Origin: Pterobdella sp. o SKG-2022
Taxonomy: Eukaryota; Annelida; Clitellata; Hirudinida; Piscicolidae
NCBI GenBank assembly: GCA_964035795.1
Contig: OZ038321.1
Span: 9,824,294-9,888,293, forward strand
Direction: 5' to 3'
DNA: 64,000 nt
The notes beneath the pieces were generated by a model that was not told where the DNA came from, did not search any database, and saw nothing but the letters and a program-made list of their open reading frames with translations. This document shows, piece by piece, positions 1 to 11,074 of this stretch (positions are counted from its first letter, which is position 1; each line of letters starts with the position of its first letter). Position numbers and translations under genes: made by a program.

Positions 1-290
1 GTCAATTAAAAAGCCTCCTTTTTCACCCTCCAACTCAGCACACAAAAAGCTCCCCCCAGAGAGGAAAAACAATCCACATTCAACAACAACCTCAACTACA
101 CCACGACATACCCACCAACCACAACACCACTTACAAATAGACACAAAAAATGTACAAGAATACATATCATCCACCCACAACAAAACTCTCAACAACCCTC
201 TTCCATAAAAACCACTCTAAATCACCACACACAACACATCATCACCTAACTCAAAACAAACAAATTACCTTTCATGCTCTCATACCTCAA
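1..290 (+). mobile_element. Family N LINE tail, degraded fragment
   Basis: Translation in mixed frames gives a run like VQEYISSTHNKTLNN followed by a threonine/histidine-rich stretch and LTQNKQ. The same peptide pattern (VHEYISSTNNKILNK, then a histidine pair and LAQLRSNK) occurs at 37977-38249 on the minus strand, so both derive from the 3' part of one LINE family. Stops and frameshifts make this copy dead. The first 90 bases resemble 41972-42075 in reverse complement. Confidence 0.6.
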
Positions 291-361
291 TAAAATCTCA
301 TGACCATCCCATTCTTCACCCTCATGCTCACTGCCACACCCATCTTCATGACACTCCTCAC

Positions 362-463
362 CTGCACTAAAATAATTACCACCTTGGATACCGAGACTCT
401 GTGAGAGAAACTGAGGTTCTAAAGAATTGGAACTTGGGAGATATCCACCCATGACTAGGGTGC
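362..463 (-). CDS. Candidate internal exon of an unrecognised gene
   Basis: A 102-nt open segment lies between a good acceptor (a pyrimidine run ending ACACCAG) and a good donor (GCAG/GTGAGG). It encodes about 34 residues beginning TLVMGGYLPSSNSLEPQF. Length divisible by three and canonical splice borders favour a real exon, but no partner exon was found: the flanking DNA to the left is a LINE fragment. I do not recognise the protein. It could instead be a chance open stretch. Confidence 0.3.
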
Positions 464-835
464 CTGGTGTGAAAGAAAAAAGTCAAGGATTTAAATTTAT
501 ATCAATTAGACAATAATAATTTAACTGAACACAAAGGTTTATTTAATGACAAAGCTTTTTTTAACTTACATATTCAAATACTAAGTACTCACAAAAAAGC
601 TACATTGTTGAATATACATTTTTTCATGTCTAGTACATTTAATTTTATGACAAATTAAAACTTTTTACATATTATAGTCTTCATTTTTTTCTATAACTAA
701 AAAATGAGCTAGCAATGAAAAGATAATATCTTTGAAAGTTTTATAATAAAATAAAAAACTATTTTTTTTTAAAAAAAAAAGTTTGAATTGAAAAATATAA
801 TAAAATATCAAATCGTTATCAGATTAATTTGAATT

Positions 836-1331
836 TTAAAAGCAAGGTGGATTTTTTAAAGATTTGTCAAGATCCACAAGACATTGCTTCAAAACTTCAC
901 TTTTATGCTGTGCCAGTTGGCAGTCTTTTTGAGCTGCATAACTTGATCCTGTATGTGACTGGGCTGTAAATAGATTTATGAGAGTCTAAAAAAATAAACT
1001 TTATTCATTTCATTGAAATACAATTATAAAACTCATACTTGTCGAAATTATCATGAGGTAATTAATTTGAGACATCAAATTATTTTCAACAGCTTCCAAA
1101 CATCTAGTGAACTGATTAGTGTTTGCTTCAACATTTTTGCTTACAGGTTTATCTTTTGCTACTTCATTCATTACCAAACCTATAATTATGCTATATCATT
1201 AATATTAGAAAAAAGCATGAAAACTTTCAGTGTTAATTAAAATTACCTGCAAGCTCCAAAGCTCTAGCAATGTTTCTTTCAACTTCTTCTAATTGTTGTA
1301 CTCGAGTTATTTGCTCACTTGACTTAGACAT
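836..1331 (-). CDS. MED11: Mediator complex subunit 11, complete, three exons
   Basis: Exons on the minus strand are 1247-1331, 1039-1179 and 836-963, with introns of 67 and 75 nt, all GT...AG and in phase. The joined frame is 117 codons plus stop, the same length as human MED11 as I recall it. The start reads MSKSSEQITRVQQLEEVER, matching the N-terminal helix of the family (LEEVER-NIARALE-AG). Exon 2 gives a second helix ending in MSQINYL. Exon 3 carries the conserved HTGSSYAAQKDCQ block. MED11 is a head-module subunit of Mediator that pairs with MED22 and links activators to RNA polymerase II and TFIIH. No single exon is long enough to stand out, which is why the gene is easily missed. Recognition is from motif memory, not a search. 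Confidence 0.88.
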
Positions 1332-1444
1332 TTTAACTTTTTATTTTGAAAATCTAAAAAAAGAACTTATTAATTGCAATCGCTAAACGGCAGAAGAAGT
1401 GGTTAAGAGAATCAAAATGCAGTGTTTATTAGGCGAATCCACTG

Positions 1445-1880
1445 CATTGAGACAGGCACTTGACGATTACATTATACTCATTTAATAGCATTATCGGCGA
1501 GCCAATAGCATTGCAGAAGAATTTGCACCAATCAGAGAAATTTGAAAAAATTAAAAAACTACTGAAATAATCATTTTTTTTTACATTCGTATCTGAATAG
1601 AATTATTTTTTTGTTATTTGAAAAAAAAATGTTTACTCACTTAAAAGAAAATTAATTTGCATACACGATTTTTTGTAAAATTCGTAAATATCTAAACATT
1701 CTGATACGTTAATATTTTCATGAGCAAAGAACTATCATTTTCCAACCAAAAAAGCTTTTTGTACAATCCGTAAATATTTAAACATTCTGATATATAAATG
1801 TTTTCAAGAAAAAAAAACTAACCTTTTCAACTGGGTCGCGGAAAAAAATTACCATTTACATTTACAGCAGATGGAAGGAA
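1445..1880. repeat. Dispersed repeat R1, copy 1
   Basis: The reverse complement of 26270-26670 matches this stretch in order: CAGGCACTT, a CCAATCA box, TACTGAAATAATCATTTTTTT, TTGTTATTTGAAAAAAAAAT and the block around ATCTAAACATTCTGATA. The right end contains GGTCGCGGAAAA followed by the inverse of the R2 core (TGTAAATGTAAATGG). No coding potential is seen. It looks like a non-autonomous element. Confidence 0.55.
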
Positions 1881-3440
1881 ATTAGTATTTATTTTTTATT
1901 ACTGCTCAGTTTGCGACTGTTGGGCATGAGGGCGTTTCTCGCTTAAATTTTGTAAGCAAACTTTGTCTTACATTTAGTTATATTTTGACAAATTATGAGT
2001 CAATTTGTTGGATTTTTTTCAAATTTAGCGGTTTGTGGAAAATTTTTTTATTTCCGTGTAGTTTTAAGAAATTTTTTTGTTTCGGTAAAGATTTTCTTTA
2101 TACCCATAAACTAACTGAAGTTTTTCAAATTACAACAAATACTTTTTAGTTTCCGAGTAGATTAAAATTTGATTCTTTTTCTATTTGTTTCTAGCTTTGA
2201 ATATTGTTCAAGATTATCTTGCTATTTAAATGAGCCATATTTAGTTGAGAATATTGACATTACATTTTTGGTTTTAAGGAAATATTTGTCACGGTTGCTT
2301 CCGATCAGAAAATCATGATTTGAGCTTTGTTTAATTAAATGTTTCAATTAGAAATTGAGAAGCTTCTATGAAATAATGCTTTAATTAATCTTTATTTTTC
2401 ATAAGAATCAGATGTCGCTGGTTCATTTAATGAAGCTTCAGATTTTTGGAAGACAAGATACATTTTAATAAATTTATGGTTAATATTCTTTTACATTCAC
2501 AAGTTTTATATAGTTTCAATACTAGGGATTTTATTCTTACTTTAGGTTTTATTAGATTCTTATAATTTATATTTTTATAAAATTTTGATTTCATATCATA
2601 AAATATAAAATTCTCTCACAAAATTTTTTAGACTATTTAATCATAAACCCATTTGAAGAATAGAATATTTTGAATTTCTATTCACCCTGATTTATTACAG
2701 ATACCAATGGCTTGATGTGAATTGTTCTACTACATTTTAATCTTGATGGAAGTGTTGTTCTTAGACTTCAGTGTTTTCAATGTGAATTCAAATCTTTCTA
2801 TCGAAGCTGCTCAAATGTTCACAGATAGGACAAACTAGCAATGAAAAGTTTAATTTCATTTTAAGGATAATTAAAGTTAAATTGCATGTTCGTTATGGGT
2901 GAGAATGTTGATAAATTCATGAAGAAAAATACATTAGATTTTATTTTCTATAATGTAATTTACATTTCATGCTTTAGTAATGCTTGATGATGATATAGAA
3001 GTAGGTTGTTAATGGTGGTTTAGATCAAATTATTTTGTATACTTAAATTAAATTCATTGATGTGGGTTTTAGTTTGACATTTATTTTAAATTTTTATAAC
3101 TCATTTTATAATACTTTTTGCAAAAAAAATTTCATTTACCTATTTAATACCTCAGATTACTTGTGGTTGTCTTTTTCTATTGAATTGAAATATATTTTTA
3201 AATTTTATTGAATGAAAAAATAAATATTTAGTATTTTTGGAAGGGTATTTTATTTGCATCCATTTCTTAATCATTTACATTGTTTAATCGATAAAGAATG
3301 TCAATTATTTAAAAAATCAAAATTTTTCATATTTGAGTCAATTTCACATAACAGTTATGTCAATACTTTAGTAAATCTTTAGCTACATCGTGTTTGAAAT
3401 ACGGCTTAAACTATAGCTTCTTTAAAAAACACATGTAAAG
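1881..3440. other. AT-rich DNA, no gene seen
   Basis: Runs of A and T with no open frame or splice-flanked exon that I can support. The only recognisable part is an R3 repeat copy at 2405-2570. Confidence 0.5.
2405..2570 (+). repeat. Dispersed repeat R3, copy 1
   Basis: It resembles 22890-23040: CAGATGT..., GGTTCATTTAATGAAGCTTC, CAGATTTTTGGAAG and AATAAATTTATGGTTAAT correspond in order. It is non-coding. Confidence 0.45.
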
Positions 3441-3444
3441 TAAG

Positions 3445-4145
3445 AATGATTTGGCATTTAAGCTGGAAGAGGCGGCGGAAAGAACCAATTACATGGTTCC
3501 AGATGGAGAAAAAAAGAAAATTGAAGAACTTTTCAACAAAATGATTTTCTCAATTTCCAAAAATATCAAACATCCAAAACCGGCATTTTCAAATCTTCCA
3601 AGGCACCTAGAAACAACAAGGAAATAACGATTTTAACGGAAGGTGAAGTTTCATCAGCAGTCATCATTAATATAACGCACGATGTCAACGAGGTGCAAGG
3701 TTTGATAGATAAAGGTATCGCATGAGGTAAGTACACAGTTAACTTCATCATTAAAAATCTCAACTCGTTCAACATTTTTCTCCTACACCATATAAAGGAT
3801 GACCCAGCTTTTGAAACAATGTTCCCATCTTACAACCAACCAGAGCGATTATTTGCCACGGTCAAGATACTCGAAGCTGCTTCACTCCATGGAATTGCAT
3901 CTGCAAGTTTAAAAATGAGATTTATAACTGATCAGACTAACACGTGTTATTACAAAGCTGATGAGATGTTGGCAGAATATCTTCAACTTCTAGCTGATTA
4001 AGTAAACCTTGTTAAATGCCCAGATTTTTCTAAGCTCCCAAGCAGCATTCCACCCAGGTCTCTGAATGAGGTTGATGTCAGCTATGACGTCGAATCGCTG
4101 TTCACCAATGTGCCGATTGATCACACCATAGATTATGGTTATTTT
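3445..4145 (+). pseudogene. Penelope-like element reverse transcriptase fragment
   Basis: Pieces in several frames match a Penelope-like RT in order: an acidic/lysine stretch (EEAAERTNYMVPDGEKKKIE), then KDDPAFETMFPSYNQPERLF with ATVK, then MRFITDQTNTCYYKADEMLAEYL, and finally VSYDVESLFTNVPIDHTI, which is the RT motif with its first catalytic Asp. PSYNQP and YDVESLFTNVP are typical of this group. Several stops and frameshifts separate the pieces, and the second half of the RT and the GIY-YIG endonuclease are absent. The adjoining 4160-4400 is unassigned. Confidence 0.72.
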
Positions 4146-4399
4146 ACGGCACTGAAAAACTATCTCAGCTACTGATTCTTATCATAAGCAAACTTCACTC
4201 ACAGATCAATTCTTTCATAGAAAGCAAGATTTGAGAAAGTTAAACAGAGTAAAGCTGATGATGGACTTGTATCATTATAGTTATGGAACAGATAGTGAGA
4301 ATAGAAATAAAAGTTATAGGATCAAAGTTAAGATAAGAAAAAAAGCGGAGAATTTGTGGAAAAGGTATGATTACTATCAACAGAGTAAAAAAAACATAC

Positions 4400-5075
4400 T
4401 CAACTGCTTTAGTACAGTTTGGTCTGTTGATGGTAGGTTTGTGATGAAAGTCATGGTTAGTGAAAAAACACTGAAGTTGTCCCAGAGTTCTGCTATCTTG
4501 GGGATATGTTATCTGCAGGTGGTGGATGTGAGCTTGTTTCAATAGCACGTTGTAAGTGTGCCTGGCATAAGTTTCGACAACTTCTTCCTCTTCTTATTAA
4601 TCACCAACTATTTTTATTAATCAGAGGCCGTATCTATTCAACCTTTGTCATACGCGCTATTTTGCAAGTTGCTGAAACATGGGTTGTAACATTATCCACA
4701 TTGAACCGCCTTAAACGAAACGACCTTGCCATGATTCGCAACGTTAGAGCGAGTGATAATGTTCTTTCTGACCCTCTTCTTCCTAAAGTTGGCATTCAGG
4801 ATGTTGAGGTAGTTTTACATACCAGCAGAATAAGGTGGTTTGGATACGTGGAGCGTAGCGCCAGTTGGATTTCATAGATGCAGAAGTTGGAGTCAGACTC
4901 TTGCAAGAAACCTGAAAGGCCGAAAAAACTTGTATTGAAGGACAAAAAAAAGCTAAGTATTGTTTGAGCAGATCCCCTCAATTGCACCCAATGAAAAAAC
5001 CGACTTTGATTTAGAACTTCCAAAAAAGCCAACCCTTGGTAAAGGAAAACGGACTATAAAAAGGATTTGATTAAC
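4400..5075 (+). pseudogene. Family A LINE 3' fragment (A1)
   Basis: Frames encode a region like VDGRFVMKVMVSEKTLKL, CKCAWHKFRQLLPLL, LNRLKRNDLAMIR and VVLHTSRIRWFGYVERSAS, the C-terminal domain that follows the zinc finger in family A. The end, CCAACCCTTGGTAAAGGAAA followed by ACGG, CTATAAA and GATTTGATTAA, equals the 3' end of copies at 36.6, 52.6 and 60.5 kb. Frameshifts and a 5' truncation make it inactive. Confidence 0.78.
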
Positions 5076-5210
5076 TGATTGTATAAAGGGTTGCAATAAA
5101 TTCAATTCAAGAGTGTATTTTTTAATTTTTGTATGCCAAATTTTTTAGATGATAAAATTAAATTTTATATACAACAAACGATGAGAGTATTTTTATGTAA
5201 AAACAACAAA

Positions 5211-6441
5211 TCATAATTCTTTCAAATATGTAAAATTTTCATGCATTAGTTTGAAGCTTTTTTTTGCAAACTTTTTGATTTCATATAGATTTGATCCTTC
5301 TTGAGTTTCTGAAGCACACACATCTGTATAAAGATCAAGCAAAATTAGTTTCTGAGTCATATGTAATGATAGACCTCACAAGTTATATAAATTTTTTTGA
5401 TATTCCATGTGTACCTTTCACCACAAAACAGACAACATACTGTTGAATGCCTTCAGGTCCAGTTCTACACTTCCTGTAGCAGCTAGTTCACTTGTCACCA
5501 CCACTTCAATTGTCCCTGGATAACAAAAATTTTCTTAGCTTTGAAAACACTCTCATTCTTCTCTGCCTGTTTTGCTGTGTCCAAAGAATGTTCTCATCTA
5601 GTGTTTCTAAATTTCTTGATCTTAAAAGAAATATGTTGAATTTAAATCATTTTTATGAAGTTTACCTAGCACTGGAGTGCCACAGAGAAACTCAAAAGTG
5701 ATGACTCACGATATTAAATACTTGTTTTTCACTAATACAATATTTAATTCAAGATTATTCTGTATAAAAGTTATTCATTGAAAAAAACTCATTCTTCAAG
5801 TAATCAAAATGAAACAGAAAATCCAAAGATGAAATGTTAGTAAAAAATTTCAAAGCAAATGATACTTTGCTACTGAGAGATATTGATGGTGGTGGATATA
5901 GATCAGTAAATGAAGTCTAGTAAAAAAGTTATTAAGTATTTATGCATTTCATAGGTTGAAAAAGTCTGAAAAATTCAAAAAAGGTAGAAATATATGGTAG
6001 AAACATCATTTTGTATAAAAACTCGAATAAAATAGAGAACGATGTTAAATTTTTATACATAAGTTTAGACAAATCTACATGGCAGTTGATACAAGAAAAA
6101 AGATGGGTGCAGTTTAACACATAAAAAGTTTATGCAATAAAATGAAACTCAAAATATTTGCTTTTATTTCAAAAGCATAGTGAGAATTAAAAAATATTCA
6201 GTTTGAAACATAAGTAAATAAATTACTAAATAAAAAAGTCAATGAAACATTAAACTAACAATTTGGAATTGAGATTTATGCAAAAAAATTCCATGAAAAC
6301 CCTTTTTCAAAAAGCCAAAACACTCTCAATGGAAACATTAATACCTGAAAGAGTAGATTGCTTAATAATTTTTAAAATAATCACACTCTAAGCTATCCAC
6401 TCACCATTTGATGTATAAGCCGAAATTACAGAGCTACCGAG
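5211..6441 (-). CDS. Candidate unrecognised multi-exon gene, 3' part
   Basis: A chain of phase-compatible segments on the minus strand: 6405-6441 (LGSSVISAYTSNG), 6344 leftward (INVSIESVLA), a segment opening at 5916 (TSFTDLYPPPSISLSSK...), 5666-5704 (ITFEFLCGTPVLG), 5441-5515 (TIEVVVTSELAATGSVELDL...) and the last exon 5211-5323 (NVCASETQEGSNLYEIKK... to KEL and stop). The final three join in frame across GTAAAC and GTATGT donors and strong acceptors (TTGTTATCCAG, TTTATACAG). The links between the upper segments are uncertain and the 5' end was not found. I do not recognise the family; a beta-sandwich followed by a helical tail is all I would guess. A decayed copy of the last exon lies at 10333-10415. 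Confidence 0.4.
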
Positions 6442-6589
6442 CTAAACTAACAGAAACTCAAAATTTTTGAACTATAATCAGCTAAAAAAATTGAAGCAGT
6501 AAATTGAAAGTTACAATTACATTTTATAACTTAGTAATTGAAATTATTCATAGAATTACTTGATTAGTTGAAACTTTTTGAAAAGAAAA

Positions 6590-6750
6590 ACGTCGGACCC
6601 TATAGCTTATTGGTTGAGCATTAGACTAATTGTCTAAAGTTACCGGGTTCAACCCCGCGTGGGCCGACAATTAGCACCTGTTCCAGTGTGTTTTTGCTAC
6701 ATTAAATTTGTAGCAAGCGCTTTGATTATACATTACATTACATTACGATC
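6590..6750 (+). repeat. tRNA-derived SINE S1, copy 1
   Basis: The head contains an A-box-like TAGCTTATTGGTTGAGC and a B box GGGTTCAACCCC at tRNA-like spacing, so it descends from a tRNA gene with an internal polymerase III promoter. The body continues GCCGACAATTAGCACCTGTT, CAGTGTGTTTT and AGCAAGCGCTTTGAT and ends in repeats of ACATT. Four more copies are at 14105, 31142, 31692 and 44530. Confidence 0.85.
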
Positions 6751-7019
6751 TTAAAATTCCCAAGAATAAACTTCTTTACTTGAACTAATTGAAGTGTCAA
6801 AAATTCAAACAAAAGTTATGACATTAGTCCAACTTAAGAAAATAAACTTCAAATTTTCAAGTTGTAAATACTGATATATACGTTCAAAGTGAAATTTTTC
6901 AATAAAATTTAATAATAATAATTCAATCTTTTGTAATTTGTGAAAAAAATTGAAGTTTAAATTTTCAAAAAATGATAAAATTGCATCAAAGTGTTTTTAT
7001 ACTATGAATGTTCATAAAA

Positions 7020-7190
7020 TGTGTAAATGGTAGTTTTTTCCGAGTACCATTGTGTACATAAGTAAAAAGAAATTTATTTTGAGCGCAAACGTTGCAAAAC
7101 CGAGCATTAATAAAAATCATGTCCAAATTCTTTTGTAAAGGCTGTAAATGTAAATGGTTTAAAAATCCGCGGCCCTATGTCAAATATTGT
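7020..7190 (+). repeat. Dispersed repeat R2, copy 1
   Basis: The core GAGCGCAAACGTTGCAAAAC, AATAAAAATC, AAGGCTGTAAATGTAAATGG and CCGCGGCCCTAT recurs at 13965-14085 and in part at 30290-30360. It is non-coding. Confidence 0.65.
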
Positions 7191-7769
7191 ATTGTAAAAA
7201 AAAACATACTAATTTTTATTCATAATTTTTTTTGTTTAGTAACGACATGGAATTAACAATTTTTTTAAAAATAGTCTGTTATAGTTTCGATTTGTAAAAA
7301 AATAAATTTTAAAGCCTGTGGGTTAATTTGACAGATCCATTTTGTGTAGTCATGAATTATCGTTAATAGTTAAATTTGCAAGGAAAATTTTAATTTAAAG
7401 CAACTAATCAAACCACAACAAAATATTAACCTTTAATAATTGTTTTCAACAAAAGTTGCGAAAAAATTCAAAGTTTTAGCAGCCAATCAGAAGACAGCAA
7501 AAGATTAACCTTCGTTTCCTTACTTTCTCGCCGAATTATCTTCATATTTTCTTTAAGAAAATTTTAATTTTAGTTTCTTCTAGACTCTTTTTTATATGTT
7601 TTTCTTCTGCTGAAGGTTTTTGTAAAAAAAATCTCTTCCTCTTCCTAAACAATATTTTTGGAAAAAGTAAAATCATAGAAATTTTGTATTATTTTATCAT
7701 ATTTGTGTATTCGGCATTTAGAGTGCTCAAAAATGGTGCTAGTTCAAAGCATTTCAAAGTGACCAGCAG

Positions 7770-8290
7770 TTTAGAGGAAGGCTGTGTCTGCTCCAACGCT
7801 GTTCAGCCTGATGTTAGGAGCAATGTTGACGGAAGCTTTTGAAGTTAATTCACTTGGCATCCCATCAGATATCGGTGCCAGGAAAAACTTCACAACCTCC
7901 GATGTTCACACTAGACAGAGAACTTTTCTTTGCTGATGATTGTGCATTCGAAGCTGTCACAGAGCAAGAGATACAACAAATGGTAGATCAGCTTTCATCC
8001 TCTCGTAAAAATTTCAGTTTAGTCCTCAACAACAAAAAAATGATGGTGATGTTTCACTTTGCTCCAAAAACCCTTCCTTTAAAACTCACCATTTAGGGAT
8101 GAGACAGAAGTTACAAGCAGTAAAGAACTTCATTAACTCGACAGTAACCTTCATCGCTGTACAAAAATTGATGATGAGGTTCAAGACTGAATTGCCAGCT
8201 GTGCTTTTGGAAAACTGAAGAAAAAAGTTTGAAATAAAAGTTTCACAGTCCACTCAAGTCAGTCTACAAAGCAGTAGTTTTTAGTGAATT
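7770..8290 (+). pseudogene. Family C LINE reverse transcriptase fragment
   Basis: Frames encode SLMLGAMLTEAF, then DRELFFADDCAFEAVTEQEI with QQMVDQLSSSRKNF, then MMVMFHFAPKTLPLK and a broken YLGST-like block. FADD is the catalytic Asp-Asp box and the surrounding sequence is the family seen at 53.3-55.2 kb. The copy is truncated at both ends and frameshifted, with a stop after GKL. Confidence 0.75.
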
Positions 8291-9715
8291 TTCAACTGCA
8301 AAAAACAAAAATATTTTTATAGTTTGTTGGTTTCATAGTATAAAAAAATTCAAGAATATAACAATTACTAACAAATCGATTGGAAGAAGGTTATGACGAA
8401 AGCAACCCCAACCTGAAGATTATTATTAACGTTCACTTTAAGATTTTACAAAACAATAAAAATTATAAATAGAAAAATAAAAACTAGTATGTTATTTTAA
8501 ATTATAGTATTTGATATATATAATAAAATAGATCGTATTGGCCGAACAAAGAAAATATTGCAATCTTTTTCACTCGCCGCAAGCTTCAATTCGTAAGCTA
8601 TATTATGGATCGTGGAAGTTTAAACCATTTACGCATTTACGAACAGTTTATGAACAATCATAGAATTTATTTTTTTATTTATAATTTTAAAAACTTTAAA
8701 TTTTCAAAAACTAAACTAAATAAAATTATTTAAAACAAATTTTATTCAAAATAAAATTATAAACTTCTAACATATTTATCTGCGTTATTGATTTTTATAA
8801 TTTGAAGTTTACTTCTTGAAGTTCGGCCTTAATTCTTGATTTTGGTTTAAAATTTAGTCAATTTTTAATTAATAAAAGTATTAGGTTTTTATCTTATGTA
8901 ATGTTCTAAATTTTAAACCGTTTCGAGTAGTTTTGATTAACTAGGTAAATTTTAGAAAATTTCAATTGGTTATAAAGTTATAAACCACAAATTTTGTTTT
9001 CTATTTACTGTTTTAAGGTTTGTTTTAGAATATTCAAAAGAATTCGATTTTTAATTTAACTATTAACAAACAATATCATAAAGGGTTTTCACCAATTTTA
9101 TTACGAAGTTTCACGATTTACTTAGAAATCATCATCAGGTGACACATAAAGTGGTTAATTTTTTCAGCTAATTCATCCCATGGTAAGTGGATAGCTTATA
9201 ATGAAATTATTTTTGAATCATTATACAATCTACTACTGCAGGTAATAATGGCTTGATTGAGAAGGCTTTTTAACAGTGAAGCTTTATAAAATTTTTCTCA
9301 ATAAATCTTAATTTCAAAATGTTAGTTTATTTTTTTATGAAGAATAACTAAATTAGCCAAATACAAAAATAATTCTAAACAATTCACAACTTTTATATAT
9401 TAAAAATGATTAACAGAATGCATAGCTGAAATATAACACTTCTCTCTAAAAGCTGCTGGAGAGGCCTGGGGAGTGAACAGGGATAGGCCTCAAAATTATT
9501 TCTTAATAATGTGAGTTTGACTTACAAATAGCTTTGTGTTATTCAGTTAATTATTGTTCTATTAAAGTTACTTTTTTATTTTACTTATGTTTCTTACTAA
9601 ATATTAGTATTTTTTTACTGTTTTGTTTTTTATTCAAAAACAAAATTTTTGAATTATTTATTTTATTTCATTGCATAAACATTTTTATGCATTGGTGTTA
9701 AACTGCATCCAACTT
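8291..9715. other. AT-rich DNA, no gene seen
   Basis: Long runs of A/T without an exon or repeat I can define. A short more GC-rich patch near 9450-9490 has no open frame of note. Confidence 0.45.
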
Positions 9716-9719
9716 TGAG

Positions 9720-9790
9720 CTTGTTTTAATTGCTAACCACTGTTAATCCTAGTTACTGGGACATGTATAACAGTATAATCTGATGGGAAT
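9720..9790 (+). repeat. S2 repeat, short 3' fragment
   Basis: TAGTTACTGGGACATGTATA followed by ACAGTATAATCTGATG matches the 3' end of the S2 copies at 58.3 and 62.5 kb. Confidence 0.55.
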
Positions 9791-10299
9791 AATGCAATAT
9801 ATAAACAGTTAACACTTGTAATATTCTAAATTTCAAGATTATTTTGAGTAGTTTTGTCTTAAAAGGTTCAAGTTATAATCCACCAATTTTACTGATTCTA
9901 GTTGTGTTTCTTAGTATAGTTAAAAATTTTTAAACTCAAACAATCTTTACTCTATTTTTTATACTAAACTCTTATCTACTGTTTTATACCCACTAAGATC
10001 AATATTGAACATCAGTATCAAAGTATCATTTGCCCTCTAATTTTTTTGAACAAACCACTAATTTTTAGTTTTATTTCCATTAGTTGCAGGATAAATTATT
10101 TTTCACAATTAATCGCTTTTATAAAAATGATCTGAAATTAAATAATATTTTTAAACAATAAGATAAGTGAAAGATTTATGTTTTAAAAGGTTTATTAATG
10201 AGGATTATAGATCTGATAATGATTCATTGGATGCAAAGGATTCATTGATAGACAATAAAAATTATCTTCTATTTCTCTAATTATATTGTGTAATAATGA

Positions 10300-10530
10300 A
10301 AACTTTGCTCAATCTCTATACAGATTTGTGTGCTTCAGAAACTCAAAAAGGATGACATCTATGCAGTCAAACAGTTTTGGCAAAACGAATCTTAAACTAA
10401 TGCATGAAAAATTTACTTATATGTTTTTTATGCATGCAAATACTCTCATCATTTACTATATATGAAAATTTAATTTTATCATACAAAAATGTGCAGTTGA
10501 AAATAAAAGTAGACTAAATTTTCATGAATT
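10300..10530 (+). pseudogene. Duplicate of the candidate gene's last exon, decayed
   Basis: It aligns in inverse orientation with 5130-5350, including the acceptor CTATACAG, the coding block TTTGTGTGCTTCAGAAACTC (VCASETQ in the other copy) and the 3' flank. Here the codon after the glycine is TGA instead of TCA and the frame breaks, while the copy at 5211-5323 stays open. That difference suggests the other copy is under coding constraint. Confidence 0.55.
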
Positions 10531-10629
10531 CACTTAATTTCTTTGCTAATAATTTATTAATTTTTTTCCAATATTTTTAAATTGTAATCGTGTCTAAAGA
10601 CTATAATTAATTTTATATATTTCTAGATT

Positions 10630-11037
10630 TCATTTATTATGCTTTTCTAATTTGAATAGCTTTCTACATTGAAAAGAAATACTCATTTTTGCATTCGTCA
10701 ATTTTTTTCGTTTTGTCCCAGAATTTTTTAGGTAAGTTGAAAAACTCTCTTCTTTTTCCATCTGAGCTTCCCCCCTGTAGTGGGTGGGAAGCTTTTTGGT
10801 TGAGTTGAAATGTTGTTTTGGAGGAAGTATTTGTGCTTCAGTGTGAAGGTGTTGTGTATTTGCGTCTAGAGTGCATCCAGTGATGGTTCGGATAGCTGTG
10901 TTTTGTATTATTTGTAGTTTATTCGGTGTGGTTGGTGATATTGGCGAAAAGTAGGATTTTATGTGACTATTAGGGTCTCCCAACGAGGTTATAGAATACT
11001 TTGAAGTTATTTTTGATATTTGCAAAATGAAATTCAA
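10630..11037 (-). pseudogene. Family N LINE fragment
   Basis: A 135-codon open stretch contains PNKLQIIQNTAIRTITGCTL with DANTQHLHTEAQILP after it. This is the region following the RT thumb in the family also seen at 42.9 kb (ITGCTRDTNTQNLHPKTKILP). No catalytic RT motif is present in the fragment. Confidence 0.65.
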
Positions 11038-11074
11038 AATCTCTTAAAATTTTTTTTGATGAATCTCAAATTTT

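Noticed and set aside
5441..5490. Thrombospondin type-1-like reading (CYRKCRTGPEGIQQYVVCF) in another frame
   Set aside because: An in-frame stop lies just upstream, the W and downstream cysteines are missing, and the alternative frame joins better with the neighbouring exons.
6590..6680. Possible functional tRNA gene
   Set aside because: The A and B boxes are present, but the sequence does not close into a cloverleaf with an anticodon arm I can support, and it continues into a repeated SINE body with four other copies.
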